Assembly (NCBI RefSeq): GCF_019083965.1
Contig: NZ_JAHRCY010000009.1
Span: forward strand, 305,242-369,241
DNA: 64,000 bases
Origin: Catellatospora tritici
Lineage (GTDB): Bacteria > Actinomycetota > Actinomycetes > Mycobacteriales > Micromonosporaceae
Direction of reading: 5' to 3'
The notes under the pieces are model-generated. The model worked only from the letters and a program-made list of their open reading frames with translations, made no database searches and had not been told where the DNA came from. The translations under genes were made by a program, and so were the position numbers. Below, piece by piece: positions 42,590 through 51,068 of this stretch (position 1 is the stretch's first letter; each line of letters opens with the position of its first letter).

Positions 42590-43468
42590 TTGGACACGAG
42601 CGTGGCCGACGACACCATCGCCGAAGACGACATCCTCACCGACGTCAAGGAACCGGCGGAGAGCACCGGCACCAAGACCGAGGTCTTCACGGGGCTGCTG
42701 TGGCTCGGCGTCAGCGTCTTCACCGCGTACGCGACGCTGCACGGCACCCCGGGCGCGCCCGGACCGCTCGGCGCCGCGATCGAGGCCATGCCCGACCTGA
42801 TCAGCTCGTCGCTGATCACGGCGGCGGCGATCGCCGCGGCAGCGAGCTCCCGTCGGGGGAGCGCACTGGGGCGGCTGCTCGTCGGGCTCGCGGTCGGCGC
42901 CGGATTCGGCTTGGTCACGGCCGCGGGCGTGCGGTTCGCGTACGGCGCCGAGGCCTCGGTGACGACCCTGTGCCTCACCGTCGCCGCCGCGTGCGTGCTC
43001 GGCGGCGCCTTCGCGGCGCTGCCCGGACCGGTGGTCGACTCCAGCCTGTGGGCGATGACCTGGGTGCTGTTCGCCGGGCTGATCCTGACCGTGCTCAAGG
43101 ATCCGCTGCTGACCGTCCTCGGCGGCGGCCCGACCGCGACCGACGCGGCCCAGGCCACCGCCGAGACCCGATTCCTCCTCTTGCAACCGGTCGTCGCCGG
43201 GCTGCTCGCCGCGATGCACTCCGTGCGCTGGCTGCGCATGGACGACCCCGGCCTGTTCTGGTACCCGCTGACCGGTGCCCTGCCCGGCGTGTACCTGCTG
43301 GCCACCGAGGGCCTCGGACACGTCACCGCGAAGGCCCTGTCGGCCACCCCCGGCGGTGCCGCCGGTGCCGCCCTGTTCACCGACGCGACGAGGATCCGGT
43401 ACGCCGTGATCGTGCTCGCCGTCGGCGGAGTCCTCGCCCTGCTGATCGGCGCCCGCCGACCGAAGTGA
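42590..43468 (+). CDS. Integral membrane protein, unknown
   Basis: About 292 residues. After an acidic N-terminus of some 35 residues (DDTIAEDDILTDVKE) come eight hydrophobic segments spread through the protein with short loops. The start is uncertain: TTG 42590 or GTG 42602, both without a good ribosome-binding site; a TAGGAT box lies at 42554-42559. I do not recognise the family and see no catalytic motif. Convergent with the DoxX-family gene 13 bp away. Confidence 0.65.
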   Translation: MDTSVADDTIAEDDILTDVKEPAESTGTKTEVFTGLLWLGVSVFTAYATLHGTPGAPGPLGAAIEAMPDLISSSLITAAAIAAAASSRRGSALGRLLVGLAVGAGFGLVTAAGVRFAYGAEASVTTLCLTVAAACVLGGAFAALPGPVVDSSLWAMTWVLFAGLILTVLKDPLLTVLGGGPTATDAAQATAETRFLLLQPVVAGLLAAMHSVRWLRMDDPGLFWYPLTGALPGVYLLATEGLGHVTAKALSATPGGAAGAALFTDATRIRYAVIVLAVGGVLALLIGARRPK

Positions 43469-43481
43469 GCACCGGACCCGC

Positions 43482-43913
43482 TCAGGCCTCGTTGACCCGG
43501 ACCTGGGCGGGCTCGCCCCGACGCAGCAGTGCGGGCAGCGTGATCGTGCCCAGCACGCGGCCACTCGGGCGGGTGGCCCACGATACGAGCGTCACCACGC
43601 ACAGCAGCACGGTGGTGATGACGCTCAACGCCGGTGATCCGTGGGCCAGGTGCGACACCGCCGCTCCCGAGAAATCGAAGAACGCCCCGGCGTAGGCCCA
43701 CTCCTTCAGCCGGGGCAGGCGCGGCACCAGCAGCGCGAAGCCGCCGAGGATCTTCCAGGTGCCGAGGATGGTGAGGAACATCGGCGGGTAGCCGAGTTCG
43801 TACACGCTCTCGGCGGCGGCAGGGGCACGTGTCACGTCGACGACGCCGCCGGACAGCATCACGAACGCCAGCACGGCCGTCGCGGCCCAGTAGGCGATGG
43901 TCTTCAGGTTCAT
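43482..43913 (-). CDS. DoxX-family membrane protein
   Basis: 143 residues with four predicted helices. ATG 43913 (MNLKTIAYW) is chosen because GGGAG lies seven bases upstream; ATG 43919 sits directly on that sequence. The block SGGVVDVTR, ELGYPPMFLTILGTWKILGG and EWAYAGAFFDFSGAA is typical of DoxX-like proteins, small inner-membrane proteins linked in some bacteria to redox or thiosulfate metabolism. The role here is unknown. Confidence 0.8.
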   Translation of the reverse strand: MNLKTIAYWAATAVLAFVMLSGGVVDVTRAPAAAESVYELGYPPMFLTILGTWKILGGFALLVPRLPRLKEWAYAGAFFDFSGAAVSHLAHGSPALSVITTVLLCVVTLVSWATRPSGRVLGTITLPALLRRGEPAQVRVNEA

Positions 43914-43969
43914 GGTCATCTCCCGTCTCACCGCTCACCGAGTCAGGAGACGATCTCGTTACGCCCTGG

Positions 43970-44830
43970 TCACGGACCAGTCGGCGGCTCGGCCCACGCG
44001 CGGCGCAGCGCGGCCAGGGCTACGGCGTGCCGCGCCTCGAACCCGGCCAGGACAGGCTGCGCGGCCGCCATCACGTGGTGGTGCAGCTCGGCCCGGCAGG
44101 TCGCGTCGGCGGCGGCCGCCCGATGTTCGAAGTCCTCGGCGGCGGCCCAGCGGGGATCGGCGGCCAGTTCCGCCCACCCGGCCGACGCGTCGGGGAAGGT
44201 CGCCTCGATCAACTGGTACAGCTGGGTGTAGTCGCTCGCGTCGAACCCGGCGTGCCGCATGCACCCGCCGTATGCGGCCAGTTTCGCGGCAGCCGCCGGT
44301 TCCCGCTCCAGCGCGACGAGCATCCGCTCCAGTTCGCTCGCCAACTGCTCCCGGCCGGACGGGGCGAAGGACTCGGGGGTCTGCACGGCGGAGCCGCACC
44401 GTCCGATCGCGGCGTAGGCCGCCTCGGTCTTCGGGGAGGTGTCGGCGCGCCGGGTGCGGTCGGCCGCCTCGGCCACACTTCGCCGGTAGGCGGCGATCCG
44501 GAAGTCGGCGCCGAGCGGCGCGACCGAGGTCAGGTCGCCGACCACGACGATGGGAGCGGCCAGGTGCTGCGGCGGTATGGTCGGATACCCGAATCCGGCC
44601 CTACGCATGCACTCTGCGATGCCCTGCTGGAGCAGCGCGTCCACCCGGTCGGTCGCGGTGACCGACTGCTCCGGCGTGCCGTACAGAGCCTCGATGATCC
44701 GACCGTAGGCAGCGTCGGCCTCGGCGCTGCGGGTCCGCAGATCATCGTCCGACGGCTCCGCACAGGCCGCAGCTCCCCCAGCCACCAAGGCCAGCGCCAG
44801 GACGGCGGTCGCCACAGCACGTCCACCCAT
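43970..44830 (-). CDS. Putative lipoprotein, unknown function
   Basis: 286 residues from ATG 44830 (GGGGAG close upstream). The signal peptide ends in VAGGAAAC with lipidation at Cys23. The mature part is helical and alanine-rich with six further cysteines in two similar contexts (IAECMRRAGFGYP and YGGCMRHAGFDAS), which suggests a two-fold repeat of a CMRxAGF motif. Proteins with this CM-x-x-AGF pattern occur widely in actinobacteria as uncharacterised lipoproteins. No partner gene is adjacent. Confidence 0.78.
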   Translation of the reverse strand: MGGRAVATAVLALALVAGGAAACAEPSDDDLRTRSAEADAAYGRIIEALYGTPEQSVTATDRVDALLQQGIAECMRRAGFGYPTIPPQHLAAPIVVVGDLTSVAPLGADFRIAAYRRSVAEAADRTRRADTSPKTEAAYAAIGRCGSAVQTPESFAPSGREQLASELERMLVALEREPAAAAKLAAYGGCMRHAGFDASDYTQLYQLIEATFPDASAGWAELAADPRWAAAEDFEHRAAAADATCRAELHHHVMAAAQPVLAGFEARHAVALAALRRAWAEPPTGP

Positions 44831-44999
44831 CGGCTCCCCGCACCCTCCGGTCGACTTCGAGAGCGAGGTTAGTCCAATCACGATGCGGTGAATGCCCCGT
44901 GATGCGGGGACGGTTGCCACTGCCAGTTGTGGCCACGTTCGCGGCGGGTTCAACCGGGCTGTCTACCGTCCGGTTCGCTGACCTGTTCGAGGAGGTTCC

Positions 45000-46217
45000 A
45001 TGACCCGCCTGCCCCGCCTGGCCCTGACCGGCCTGACCGTACTGACCCTGGCGGTCGCCCTGCCCACCAGCGGTTCGGCCGCCCCGGCCGACAGCGGCCG
45101 CACCGCCGACTTCGGCCCGGCCGTGCTGACCGGCTTCGCCAAGCTGCCCGCGGCGACGTTCGTCCCGGCCAGCGACCCGTCCGGCTCGCTGCTGGGCGCG
45201 ACACCGGTCAACGGCATCACCCCGCCCTTCGCCGACCAGCCTGTCCAGGGTTTCAGCGGCATCGCCCGCAACCGCGACGACAGCTACGACGTGCTGTCCG
45301 ACAACGGATACGGCAACATCGCCAACAGCGCCGACTTCGTGCTGCGCATCCACCGGATCATCCCCGACTTCGGCACCCGCGCCGTCGACGTGGTCGGCGG
45401 GCTCAACCTGACCGACCCGCGCGGCCTGGTGCCGTGGCCGCTGACCCGGGCCGACCGGGTGCTGACCGGGGCGGACTTCGACGTCGAGTCGATCGTCAAG
45501 GACGCCGACGGCGGCTACTGGATCGGCGACGAGTTCGGGCCCTACCTGCTGCACTTCGACCGGGCCGGGCGGCTGCTGGCGGCCCCGATCCCGCTGGAGG
45601 GCGTGCACGCGCCGGAGAGCGCCGCGCGGGACGGGGTGGCCGCGAACCTGAACAGCAGCAAGGGCTTCGAGGGTATGGCCGCCTCGCCGGACGGGAAGTT
45701 CCTGTACCCGCTGCTGGAGGGCACGGTCGCCGGGGACGCCCCGGGCACGCTGCGGATCAACCAGTTCGACCGGGCCGCGGGCGCGTACACGGGCCGTCGG
45801 TGGGTGTACCCGCTGGCCTCGACGGCCAACGCGATCGGTGACTTCATCGCCGTCGACCGGCAGCGGTTCCTGGTCATCGAGCGCGACAACGCGCAGGGTG
45901 ACGCGGCCGCATTCAAGAAGATCTTCCTGGTGGACCTGGCCGACCGCGACCAGGACGGCCTGGTCGACAAGTCGCTGGTGGCGGACCTGCTGGCCATCGC
46001 CGACCCGCAGCGCCTGGGCGGCAGCGCCGACACGTTCCGCTTCCCGTTCCAGACCATCGAGGACGTGCTGATCCTCGACAACCGGACCCTGGCCGTGCTG
46101 AACGACAACAACTTCCCGTTCTCCTCCGGCCGTACCCCCGGCCAGCCTGACGACGACGAGTTCATCACCATCCGCCTCGACCGCTCCCTGCACGCCGACC
46201 ACCGCGTGCTCGACTGA
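45000..46217 (+). CDS. Secreted esterase-like/phytase-like family protein
   Basis: 405 residues from ATG 45000 with GAGGAGG upstream. Signal peptide to about residue 28. QGFSGIARNRDDSYDVLSDNG, VDVVGGL, DFDVESIVKDADGGYWIGDE, SSKGFEGMAASPDGKFLYPL, FIAVDRQRFLVIERDN and ADTFRFPFQTIEDVLILDNR are the blocks of the esterase-like activity of phytase family, a secreted beta-propeller with many acidic calcium- or phosphate-contacting residues. Likely role: extracellular phosphoester hydrolysis for phosphate supply. Monocistronic; followed by an imperfect inverted repeat. Confidence 0.85.
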   Translation: MTRLPRLALTGLTVLTLAVALPTSGSAAPADSGRTADFGPAVLTGFAKLPAATFVPASDPSGSLLGATPVNGITPPFADQPVQGFSGIARNRDDSYDVLSDNGYGNIANSADFVLRIHRIIPDFGTRAVDVVGGLNLTDPRGLVPWPLTRADRVLTGADFDVESIVKDADGGYWIGDEFGPYLLHFDRAGRLLAAPIPLEGVHAPESAARDGVAANLNSSKGFEGMAASPDGKFLYPLLEGTVAGDAPGTLRINQFDRAAGAYTGRRWVYPLASTANAIGDFIAVDRQRFLVIERDNAQGDAAAFKKIFLVDLADRDQDGLVDKSLVADLLAIADPQRLGGSADTFRFPFQTIEDVLILDNRTLAVLNDNNFPFSSGRTPGQPDDDEFITIRLDRSLHADHRVLD

Positions 46218-46234
46218 GCAGCGCCCCTCGCCTT

Positions 46235-46302
46235 CGAAGATCGCCGTTGCCGGTCGCCGGTGGGATCCGACGCCACCGAACGACCCGCGACGGCGATCTT
46301 CG
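46235..46302. repeat. Inverted repeat of the GATCGC family, terminator position
   Basis: Arms 46235-46256 and 46281-46302 match at 20 of 22 positions; both contain CGAAGATCGCCGT. It lies 17 bases after the phytase-like stop. Confidence 0.7.
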
Positions 46303-46346
46303 CCGCTTTTCCGACGGCGTTGGCCAGGCCTGTCGAGAATGAACCC

Positions 46347-47024
46347 ATGGCCACCGCGCCCGATCATGGCCCGCTGCCCCGGATGCTGCTCGCGCTGACG
46401 GTGGTCAGCGGACTGGTCGACGCGTTCAGCTATCTGACCATGGGCCATGTGTTCGTGGCCAACATGACCGGCAACGTGGTGTTCTTCGGGTTCGCGCTGG
46501 CAGGCGTCGGCGGCATCTCGGTCAGGTCGAGCCTGGTCGCGATCGCGGCCTTCGTCGCCGGCGCCGCGATCGGCGGCAGGGCGGCCCGCGAGGCCCGCCC
46601 GCACCGGGGGCTGCTGGTGGCGGCGGCGTGCTCGATCCAGGCGGTCGTCTTCGCCGTCTCCGCGATCATCGTCACTCGTACCACCATGCGTTCGGAAGGT
46701 GTCACGCTGGCGCTGATCGCGTTGCTGGCGGTCGCGATGGGTGGGCAGAACGCGGTCGTGGGCAGGCTCGGCGTGCCGGATCTGACCACGACCGTGCTGA
46801 CCAGGACCATGACCGGGCTGTTCGCCGAGCCGTCACCGATGGCGGTGCGGCTCAGGCGGCTCGCCTCGGTCGTGGCACTGATGATCGGCGCCTGGGCGGG
46901 CGGCATGCTGCTGCACTGGGTGGCGCTGTCAGCGCCGCTGTGGCTGGCCGCCTTCGTGGTGTTGGCGACAGCCGTCTCCGCCCTGATCCGGGCCCGACAG
47001 CCCGATGCGGCGTCGTGGCGCTGA
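46347..47024 (+). CDS. DUF1275 (YoaK-type) membrane protein
   Basis: 225 residues from ATG 46347. Six hydrophobic segments; the opening LALTVVSGLVDAFSYLTMGH followed by VFVANMTGNVVFFG is the diagnostic DUF1275 block, and GGQNAVVGRLGVPDLTTTVL, then TRTMTGL, the second. The family is of unknown function, perhaps a transporter-like fold. The short upstream gap contains the inverted repeat; GAGAAT about seven bases before ATG could be a -10 element of a leaderless mRNA. Followed by about 270 bp without a gene. Confidence 0.85.
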   Translation: MATAPDHGPLPRMLLALTVVSGLVDAFSYLTMGHVFVANMTGNVVFFGFALAGVGGISVRSSLVAIAAFVAGAAIGGRAAREARPHRGLLVAAACSIQAVVFAVSAIIVTRTTMRSEGVTLALIALLAVAMGGQNAVVGRLGVPDLTTTVLTRTMTGLFAEPSPMAVRLRRLASVVALMIGAWAGGMLLHWVALSAPLWLAAFVVLATAVSALIRARQPDAASWR

Positions 47025-47172
47025 TCGACTCAGCCTGCGTCCGACCTCAAGGACCAGTGGTCTTGGCGATCATCGCCCATGATCGGCGTTACCGGTCAGG
47101 AACCGGGCTCCTGCCGATAGGGCGCGCAGCGAAGTGACCGGACGTCGCGATCTTCGAGGCAACCTCCGTCGA

Positions 47173-47235
47173 TGATCGCTGTCGGCGGTCGAAAGCTGGG
47201 CTCACAGCCGAGATTCTGACCGCTGACAGCGATCA
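47173..47235. repeat. Inverted repeat of the GATCGC family
   Basis: Arms TGATCGCTGTCGGCGGTC (47173-47190) and its complement with one mismatch (47218-47235). The 272-bp gap 47025-47296 contains this element, GATCGC-like sequences near 47070-47100 and 47150, and no gene. Confidence 0.75.
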
Positions 47236-47296
47236 GCACCCATGATCACGGTGCCGGGGTGGGGACACGCCGTCGAACAGGTCCATAAGTTCATGA

Positions 47297-47959
47297 TCAA
47301 CGATGCAGAGGGGTGGGGGGTGTGGCGGGTTGGGGGTGGGTGAGGTGGCGGGTGTTGGCCCAGACCACGTAGAGGGCGGGGGCCGGGAGCAGGAACAGGC
47401 CGAGGGCTGGTTTGGTGACGACGGCGGCGGCGAGGACGGACAGGATGGCGAGGTTGGCCAAGCTGAGGATCCAGTGGCGGATCGACAGGTACGCGCAGGT
47501 CAGCAGCGTCTTGACCCGCCACCGGGCGCCCGTGGCCAGGAACGCGGTGGTGGTCGCGACGACGAGGGCGATGAGCAGCGCGAGCATCGGGGTCGTGGCG
47601 CCGAACGGGCCGCCGAGCGCGAGCTGGAAGTCGGCGGCCAGCACGATCACGAGTGCGGCCGCGACGGCGGCGGCGCCCAGGGACCGCCGGAACGAGGTCC
47701 GGTAGGCGATCCAGAAGGCCCGCCCGACCCGGTGTTCACCCTCGGCCAGCCCCTCGAACGCGGCGAAGGCGGCGGTGGCGGCCGGGCCGCAGAGGGCTGC
47801 CAGTGCGGTGAAGAACGGCCAGGCGGCCAGCGGATCGCCGCTGACCGACAGCGCTGCCAGCAGCGGCAGGCAGGCCGCGACCAGGCACAGGTTGAGCTTG
47901 AGTCCGGCGTACACCGTGTTGAAGACGGTGTCGTAGGGCAGGCGGGCCAGCAGTCGCAT
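47297..47959 (-). CDS. DUF624 (YesL-type) membrane protein
   Basis: 220 residues from ATG 47959, six bases after the permease stop. Five to six helices; NTVYAGLKLNLCLVAACLPL and the FxGLxEGE-like block AAFEGLAEGEHRVGRAFW mark the DUF624 family. YesL of Bacillus belongs here and is encoded with the rhamnogalacturonan uptake genes yesOPQ, so a helper role for the adjacent CUT1 transporter is plausible though unproven. It is the last gene of the six-gene minus-strand operon that begins at 54064. Confidence 0.85.
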   Translation of the reverse strand: MRLLARLPYDTVFNTVYAGLKLNLCLVAACLPLLAALSVSGDPLAAWPFFTALAALCGPAATAAFAAFEGLAEGEHRVGRAFWIAYRTSFRRSLGAAAVAAALVIVLAADFQLALGGPFGATTPMLALLIALVVATTTAFLATGARWRVKTLLTCAYLSIRHWILSLANLAILSVLAAAVVTKPALGLFLLPAPALYVVWANTRHLTHPQPATPPTPLHR

Positions 47960-47965
47960 GTCGGG

Positions 47966-48820
47966 TCAGCCTTTCATGCCGGAGGTGGCGATGCCCTGGA
48001 TGAAGTAGCGCTGGCCGAGCAGGAAGATGACCATGATCGGCAGTACGGACAGCACCGACCCCGTCATGATCATTGCGTAGTCGGCGTCGAACTGGCCCAC
48101 GAACGACCGCAGTCCCAGCTGGATCGTCCACAGATCGTTGCTGGTCAGGTAGATGAACGGCCCCATGTAGTCGTTCCAGGTGTTGACGAACGTGAGCAGG
48201 GCCAGGCTCGCCAGCGCCGGTTTCGACAGCGGCAGGATGACCCGCGCCCAGATGCCGTACTCGTTGAGGCCGTCGACGCGGGCCGCCTCGCACAGCTCGT
48301 CCGGGATGGTCAGGTAGTACTGCCGCATCAGGAACACCCCGAACGCGCCGAACGCCTGCAGCAGGATCAGCGACCAGAAGGTGTCGGTCAGTTCCGCCTT
48401 CTGCATCAGGATGTACTGCGGGATCATGTACGCCTGCCACGGCACCGCGATCGTCGCGACGTACGCGAAGAACAGCGTGTCCCGGCCCCGGAAGCGCACC
48501 TTGGCGAAGCCGTACGCGGCGAAGCTGCCGGTCAGCACCTGCAGGAACGTGATGGCCAGGCTCAGCAGCACGGTGTTGCCCAGGTAGGTGCCCAGCGGGA
48601 TCTTCGCCCAGATGTCGGCGAAGTTGTGCCACTGGAAGTCCTTCGGGATCCACCGGATGGGGATGGTGAAGACCTCGTTGTTGCGTTTGAGCGAGGCGCC
48701 GATCATCCACACGAAGGGCACCAGGATCGCCGCGGCGAGCGCGATCAGCAACGCGTACAGGAGGATGCGCCGCAGCAGCGGGATCGGTCCGCGCGCCGGG
48801 CGCGTCGCGGCGGTGGTCAT
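47966..48820 (-). CDS. CUT1 sugar ABC transporter permease (MalG/YesQ-like)
   Basis: 284 residues, six helices. ATG 48820 (GGGGAG upstream) overlaps the stop of the partner permease (ATGA). The cytoplasmic EAA loop LCEAARVDGLNEYGIWARVILPLSKPALA contacts the ATPase, and the ending GIATSGMKG is the usual CUT1 C-terminus (motif shown by position only: residues about 185-213). With the neighbouring permease and binding protein it imports an oligosaccharide. No ATPase gene is in the operon; such systems normally share an MsiK-type ATPase encoded elsewhere. Confidence 0.9.
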   Translation of the reverse strand: MTTAATRPARGPIPLLRRILLYALLIALAAAILVPFVWMIGASLKRNNEVFTIPIRWIPKDFQWHNFADIWAKIPLGTYLGNTVLLSLAITFLQVLTGSFAAYGFAKVRFRGRDTLFFAYVATIAVPWQAYMIPQYILMQKAELTDTFWSLILLQAFGAFGVFLMRQYYLTIPDELCEAARVDGLNEYGIWARVILPLSKPALASLALLTFVNTWNDYMGPFIYLTSNDLWTIQLGLRSFVGQFDADYAMIMTGSVLSVLPIMVIFLLGQRYFIQGIATSGMKG

Positions 48821-49716
48821 CGGCGCTCCCCTCGGTTGTTGAACCAGAACTGGATCAGGGTCAGGACCAGCACGAGCAGGAACAGCACCAGCGAGATCGC
48901 CGAGGCGTAGCCGAACTCGCCCTCGATGATGCCCCGACGGTAGATCTGCTGGGAGAGCACGAGCGTGGCCCGCCCTGGGCCGCCGTCGGTCATGACGACG
49001 ACGAGGTCGAAGACCTTGAAGCTCTGCACGGTCAGCAGGATCAGCACGAGGAAGGTCACCGGCCGCAGTCCGGGCAGGGTGACGGCCCGGAAACGCTGCC
49101 ACGGTCCGGCGCCGTCGACCCGGGCGGCCTCATAGTGCTCCTGCGGGATCGCCTGCAGCCCGGCCAGGAACAGGATCATGTAGTAGCCCATGTCGCGCCA
49201 TACGCTGGTGAGGATGACAGCGGGCATGGCCCAGTCGGTGCTGGTGGTCCAGCCGGGCGGCTGGTCCACGCCGAGGAACTGCAGGAACTGGTTGACCGGC
49301 CCGAAACTCGGGTTGAACAGCATGTTCCACACGACGGCGACGGCCACCATCGAGGTGACGTACGGGAAGAACGCCGCGGCCCGGAAGAACCCGACCCCGG
49401 CGACCTTCCGGTTGAGCAGCAGCGCCAGCGCCAGCGCGGCGAGCGCGGTCAGCGGCACGTGCCCCAGCGCGTAGAAGGCGGTGTTGCGCAGTGCCACCTT
49501 GGTGGACTCGTCGTTCAGCATCCGCTCGAAGTTGCGCAGGCCGATCCACTCCGGCGGGTTGTACGAGTCCCAGTCCATGAACGACAGGACGAACGCCGCG
49601 AGCACCGGTACGAGGGTGAGCAGCGCGAAGCCGAGGAAGTTCGGCAGGATGAAGCTCCAGCCGATGAGCGTGGTGCGCAGGCCGCGCCTGGAGCGCGCGG
49701 TGGGCAGGTCTGCCAT
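48817..49716 (-). CDS. CUT1 sugar ABC transporter permease (MalF/YesP-like)
   Basis: 299 residues, six helices, from ATG 49716 with GGAAGG upstream. FILPNFLGFALLTLVPVLAA is the first helix and the EAA loop (EAARVDGAGPWQRFRAVTLP) sits near residue 196. MTDGGPGRATLVLSQQIYR is conserved near the end of CUT1 permeases of this type. It pairs with the MalG-like permease encoded downstream with a four-base overlap. A GC hairpin between it and the binding-protein gene may lower its expression relative to the binding protein. Confidence 0.9.
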   Translation of the reverse strand: MADLPTARSRRGLRTTLIGWSFILPNFLGFALLTLVPVLAAFVLSFMDWDSYNPPEWIGLRNFERMLNDESTKVALRNTAFYALGHVPLTALAALALALLLNRKVAGVGFFRAAAFFPYVTSMVAVAVVWNMLFNPSFGPVNQFLQFLGVDQPPGWTTSTDWAMPAVILTSVWRDMGYYMILFLAGLQAIPQEHYEAARVDGAGPWQRFRAVTLPGLRPVTFLVLILLTVQSFKVFDLVVVMTDGGPGRATLVLSQQIYRRGIIEGEFGYASAISLVLFLLVLVLTLIQFWFNNRGERR

Positions 49717-49733
49717 GTCGTCCTTCCGGGGAT

Positions 49734-49763
49734 CGCGGGCGGCGCCGGGCAGCGCCGCCCGCG
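49734..49763 (-). promoter_or_regulatory. Intra-operon hairpin between binding protein and permeases
   Basis: Perfect 12-bp arms CGCGGGCGGCGC (49734-49745) and its complement (49752-49763), 6-nt loop, 15 bases past the binding-protein stop. Such hairpins commonly protect the upstream mRNA or attenuate read-through, giving more binding protein than permease. Confidence 0.6.
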
Positions 49764-49778
49764 AACCTGGGCCTGGGG

Positions 49779-51041
49779 TCAGTTGACCTCGTTCTTGACG
49801 CGGGTCTCCATCTCCTTGATCCCGTCGTCGATGGTCTTCTCCTTGGTCATGATCAGCTGGTGTTCCTCGGCCAGGATCGTGTCCACCTTCGCGGTCTTGT
49901 CGCTGGTCGGCATCTCCGGGTTGACCTTGTCCGGCGCGAACGCCTTCTTGGACAGGTCGTCGGTGGGCATGCCGGGCAGCGCGAAGTACTGGGTGCGGAT
50001 CTCATCGCTCTGGTACGCGGGCACCACGCCGATCCCGGCGATCGCCTTGGCGCCTTCGAGGGAGCTGGCGAACTCGGCGAACTTCTGCGCCGCCGCCGCG
50101 TGCTTGGCCTTCTTGTTCACCGCGAACGCGGTCGGCGCCCCGAACGTGGTGACTCCGGTGGTGCCGGCGCGCTGCGGCATGGGCGCGATGCCCCAGTCGA
50201 CGTCGGTGGTGCCCGCCTTCTTGTCGGCCAGGATCTTCGCGATGAACCAGCTGCCCATCGGCACCATCGCGGCCTTGCCCGTCTCGAACATCGAGGCGTA
50301 GCCGGTCTTCTGGGTGACCGCGGTGCCGAAGTCGAGGGTCGCCCCTGCCTCCTGCAGCGCGAGCGCGGTGCGGTACTGGTCGGCGAGGAACTTGTAGTCG
50401 CCGCCGAGCTGGTCGCCGCCGGTCTGCGCGGCCGCGATGGCGTGCACGATCGACCGCCACACGTGCTGGTAGGCGCCGTAGACCTTGCTCTCGCCGCTGC
50501 CCGAGGTCAGCTTCTTGGCCAGCTCGACGTACTGGTCCCAGGTGAGGTTCGTCGGGTACGGCTGCTTGGCGTTGTCGAACAGCTTCTTGTTGTAGTACAG
50601 CACCCAGAAGTCCTGCCGGTACGGCAGCGCGTAGTACTTGCCGCCCTGCTCGTACGCCTCCAGCCCGGCGAGCTTGCCGCCCTGCGCCGTGGCCGACGCG
50701 GTGAGGTCCTGCAGCTGGCCGCGGCCGGAGAAGCGCACGTAGTCGGCCAGCGTCTTCATGGTGATGACGTCGGTGGTGTCGCCACCGGCGAGCATCGTGG
50801 TGACCTTGGTCGGATAGTCGGCGGCCAGGATGTCGACCGGCTTGACGGTGATGTCGGGGTTCGCCTTGTGGAAGGCGTCGAACAGGGTCTGGAACTCAGG
50901 CGTGGACGCCAGGCTCCAGACGGCGACAGTGAGCTCGACGGGCCCGGTCTCGGCGTTGTCGTCGCCGGAGCCGCACGCGGTCAGCGGCAACAGCGCGGCC
51001 ATCGCCAGGCCTACCGCCGCCAGCATCTTCCTTCTGATCAC
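49779..51041 (-). CDS. CUT1 extracellular solute-binding lipoprotein
   Basis: 420 residues from GTG 51041, with GGAAGGAA seven bases upstream. Lipobox LLPLTAC (Cys23) anchors it outside the membrane. ELTVAVWSLASTPEFQTLFD, VDILAADYPTKVTTMLAGGD and GKYYALPYRQDFWVLYYNKK are family 1 binding-protein blocks (oligosaccharide type). Aromatic residues that could stack on sugars are frequent (W, Y near 150-200). It delivers the substrate to the two permeases encoded downstream. Substrate predicted from neighbours: a uronic-acid-containing oligosaccharide. Confidence 0.9.
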   Translation of the reverse strand: MIRRKMLAAVGLAMAALLPLTACGSGDDNAETGPVELTVAVWSLASTPEFQTLFDAFHKANPDITVKPVDILAADYPTKVTTMLAGGDTTDVITMKTLADYVRFSGRGQLQDLTASATAQGGKLAGLEAYEQGGKYYALPYRQDFWVLYYNKKLFDNAKQPYPTNLTWDQYVELAKKLTSGSGESKVYGAYQHVWRSIVHAIAAAQTGGDQLGGDYKFLADQYRTALALQEAGATLDFGTAVTQKTGYASMFETGKAAMVPMGSWFIAKILADKKAGTTDVDWGIAPMPQRAGTTGVTTFGAPTAFAVNKKAKHAAAAQKFAEFASSLEGAKAIAGIGVVPAYQSDEIRTQYFALPGMPTDDLSKKAFAPDKVNPEMPTSDKTAKVDTILAEEHQLIMTKEKTIDDGIKEMETRVKNEVN

Positions 51042-51068
51042 GAACGTTCCTTCCAACAGGACGGCCGC

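Noticed and set aside
42590..43468. Possible YoaK- or DMT-like transporter assignment
   Set aside because: No conserved family block could be identified, so it is left as unknown membrane protein.
39610..43695. A 1361-codon plus-strand open frame
   Set aside because: It is antisense to the helicase-like gene and several others, with Arg/Gln/His-rich translation typical of the shadow frame in high-GC DNA.
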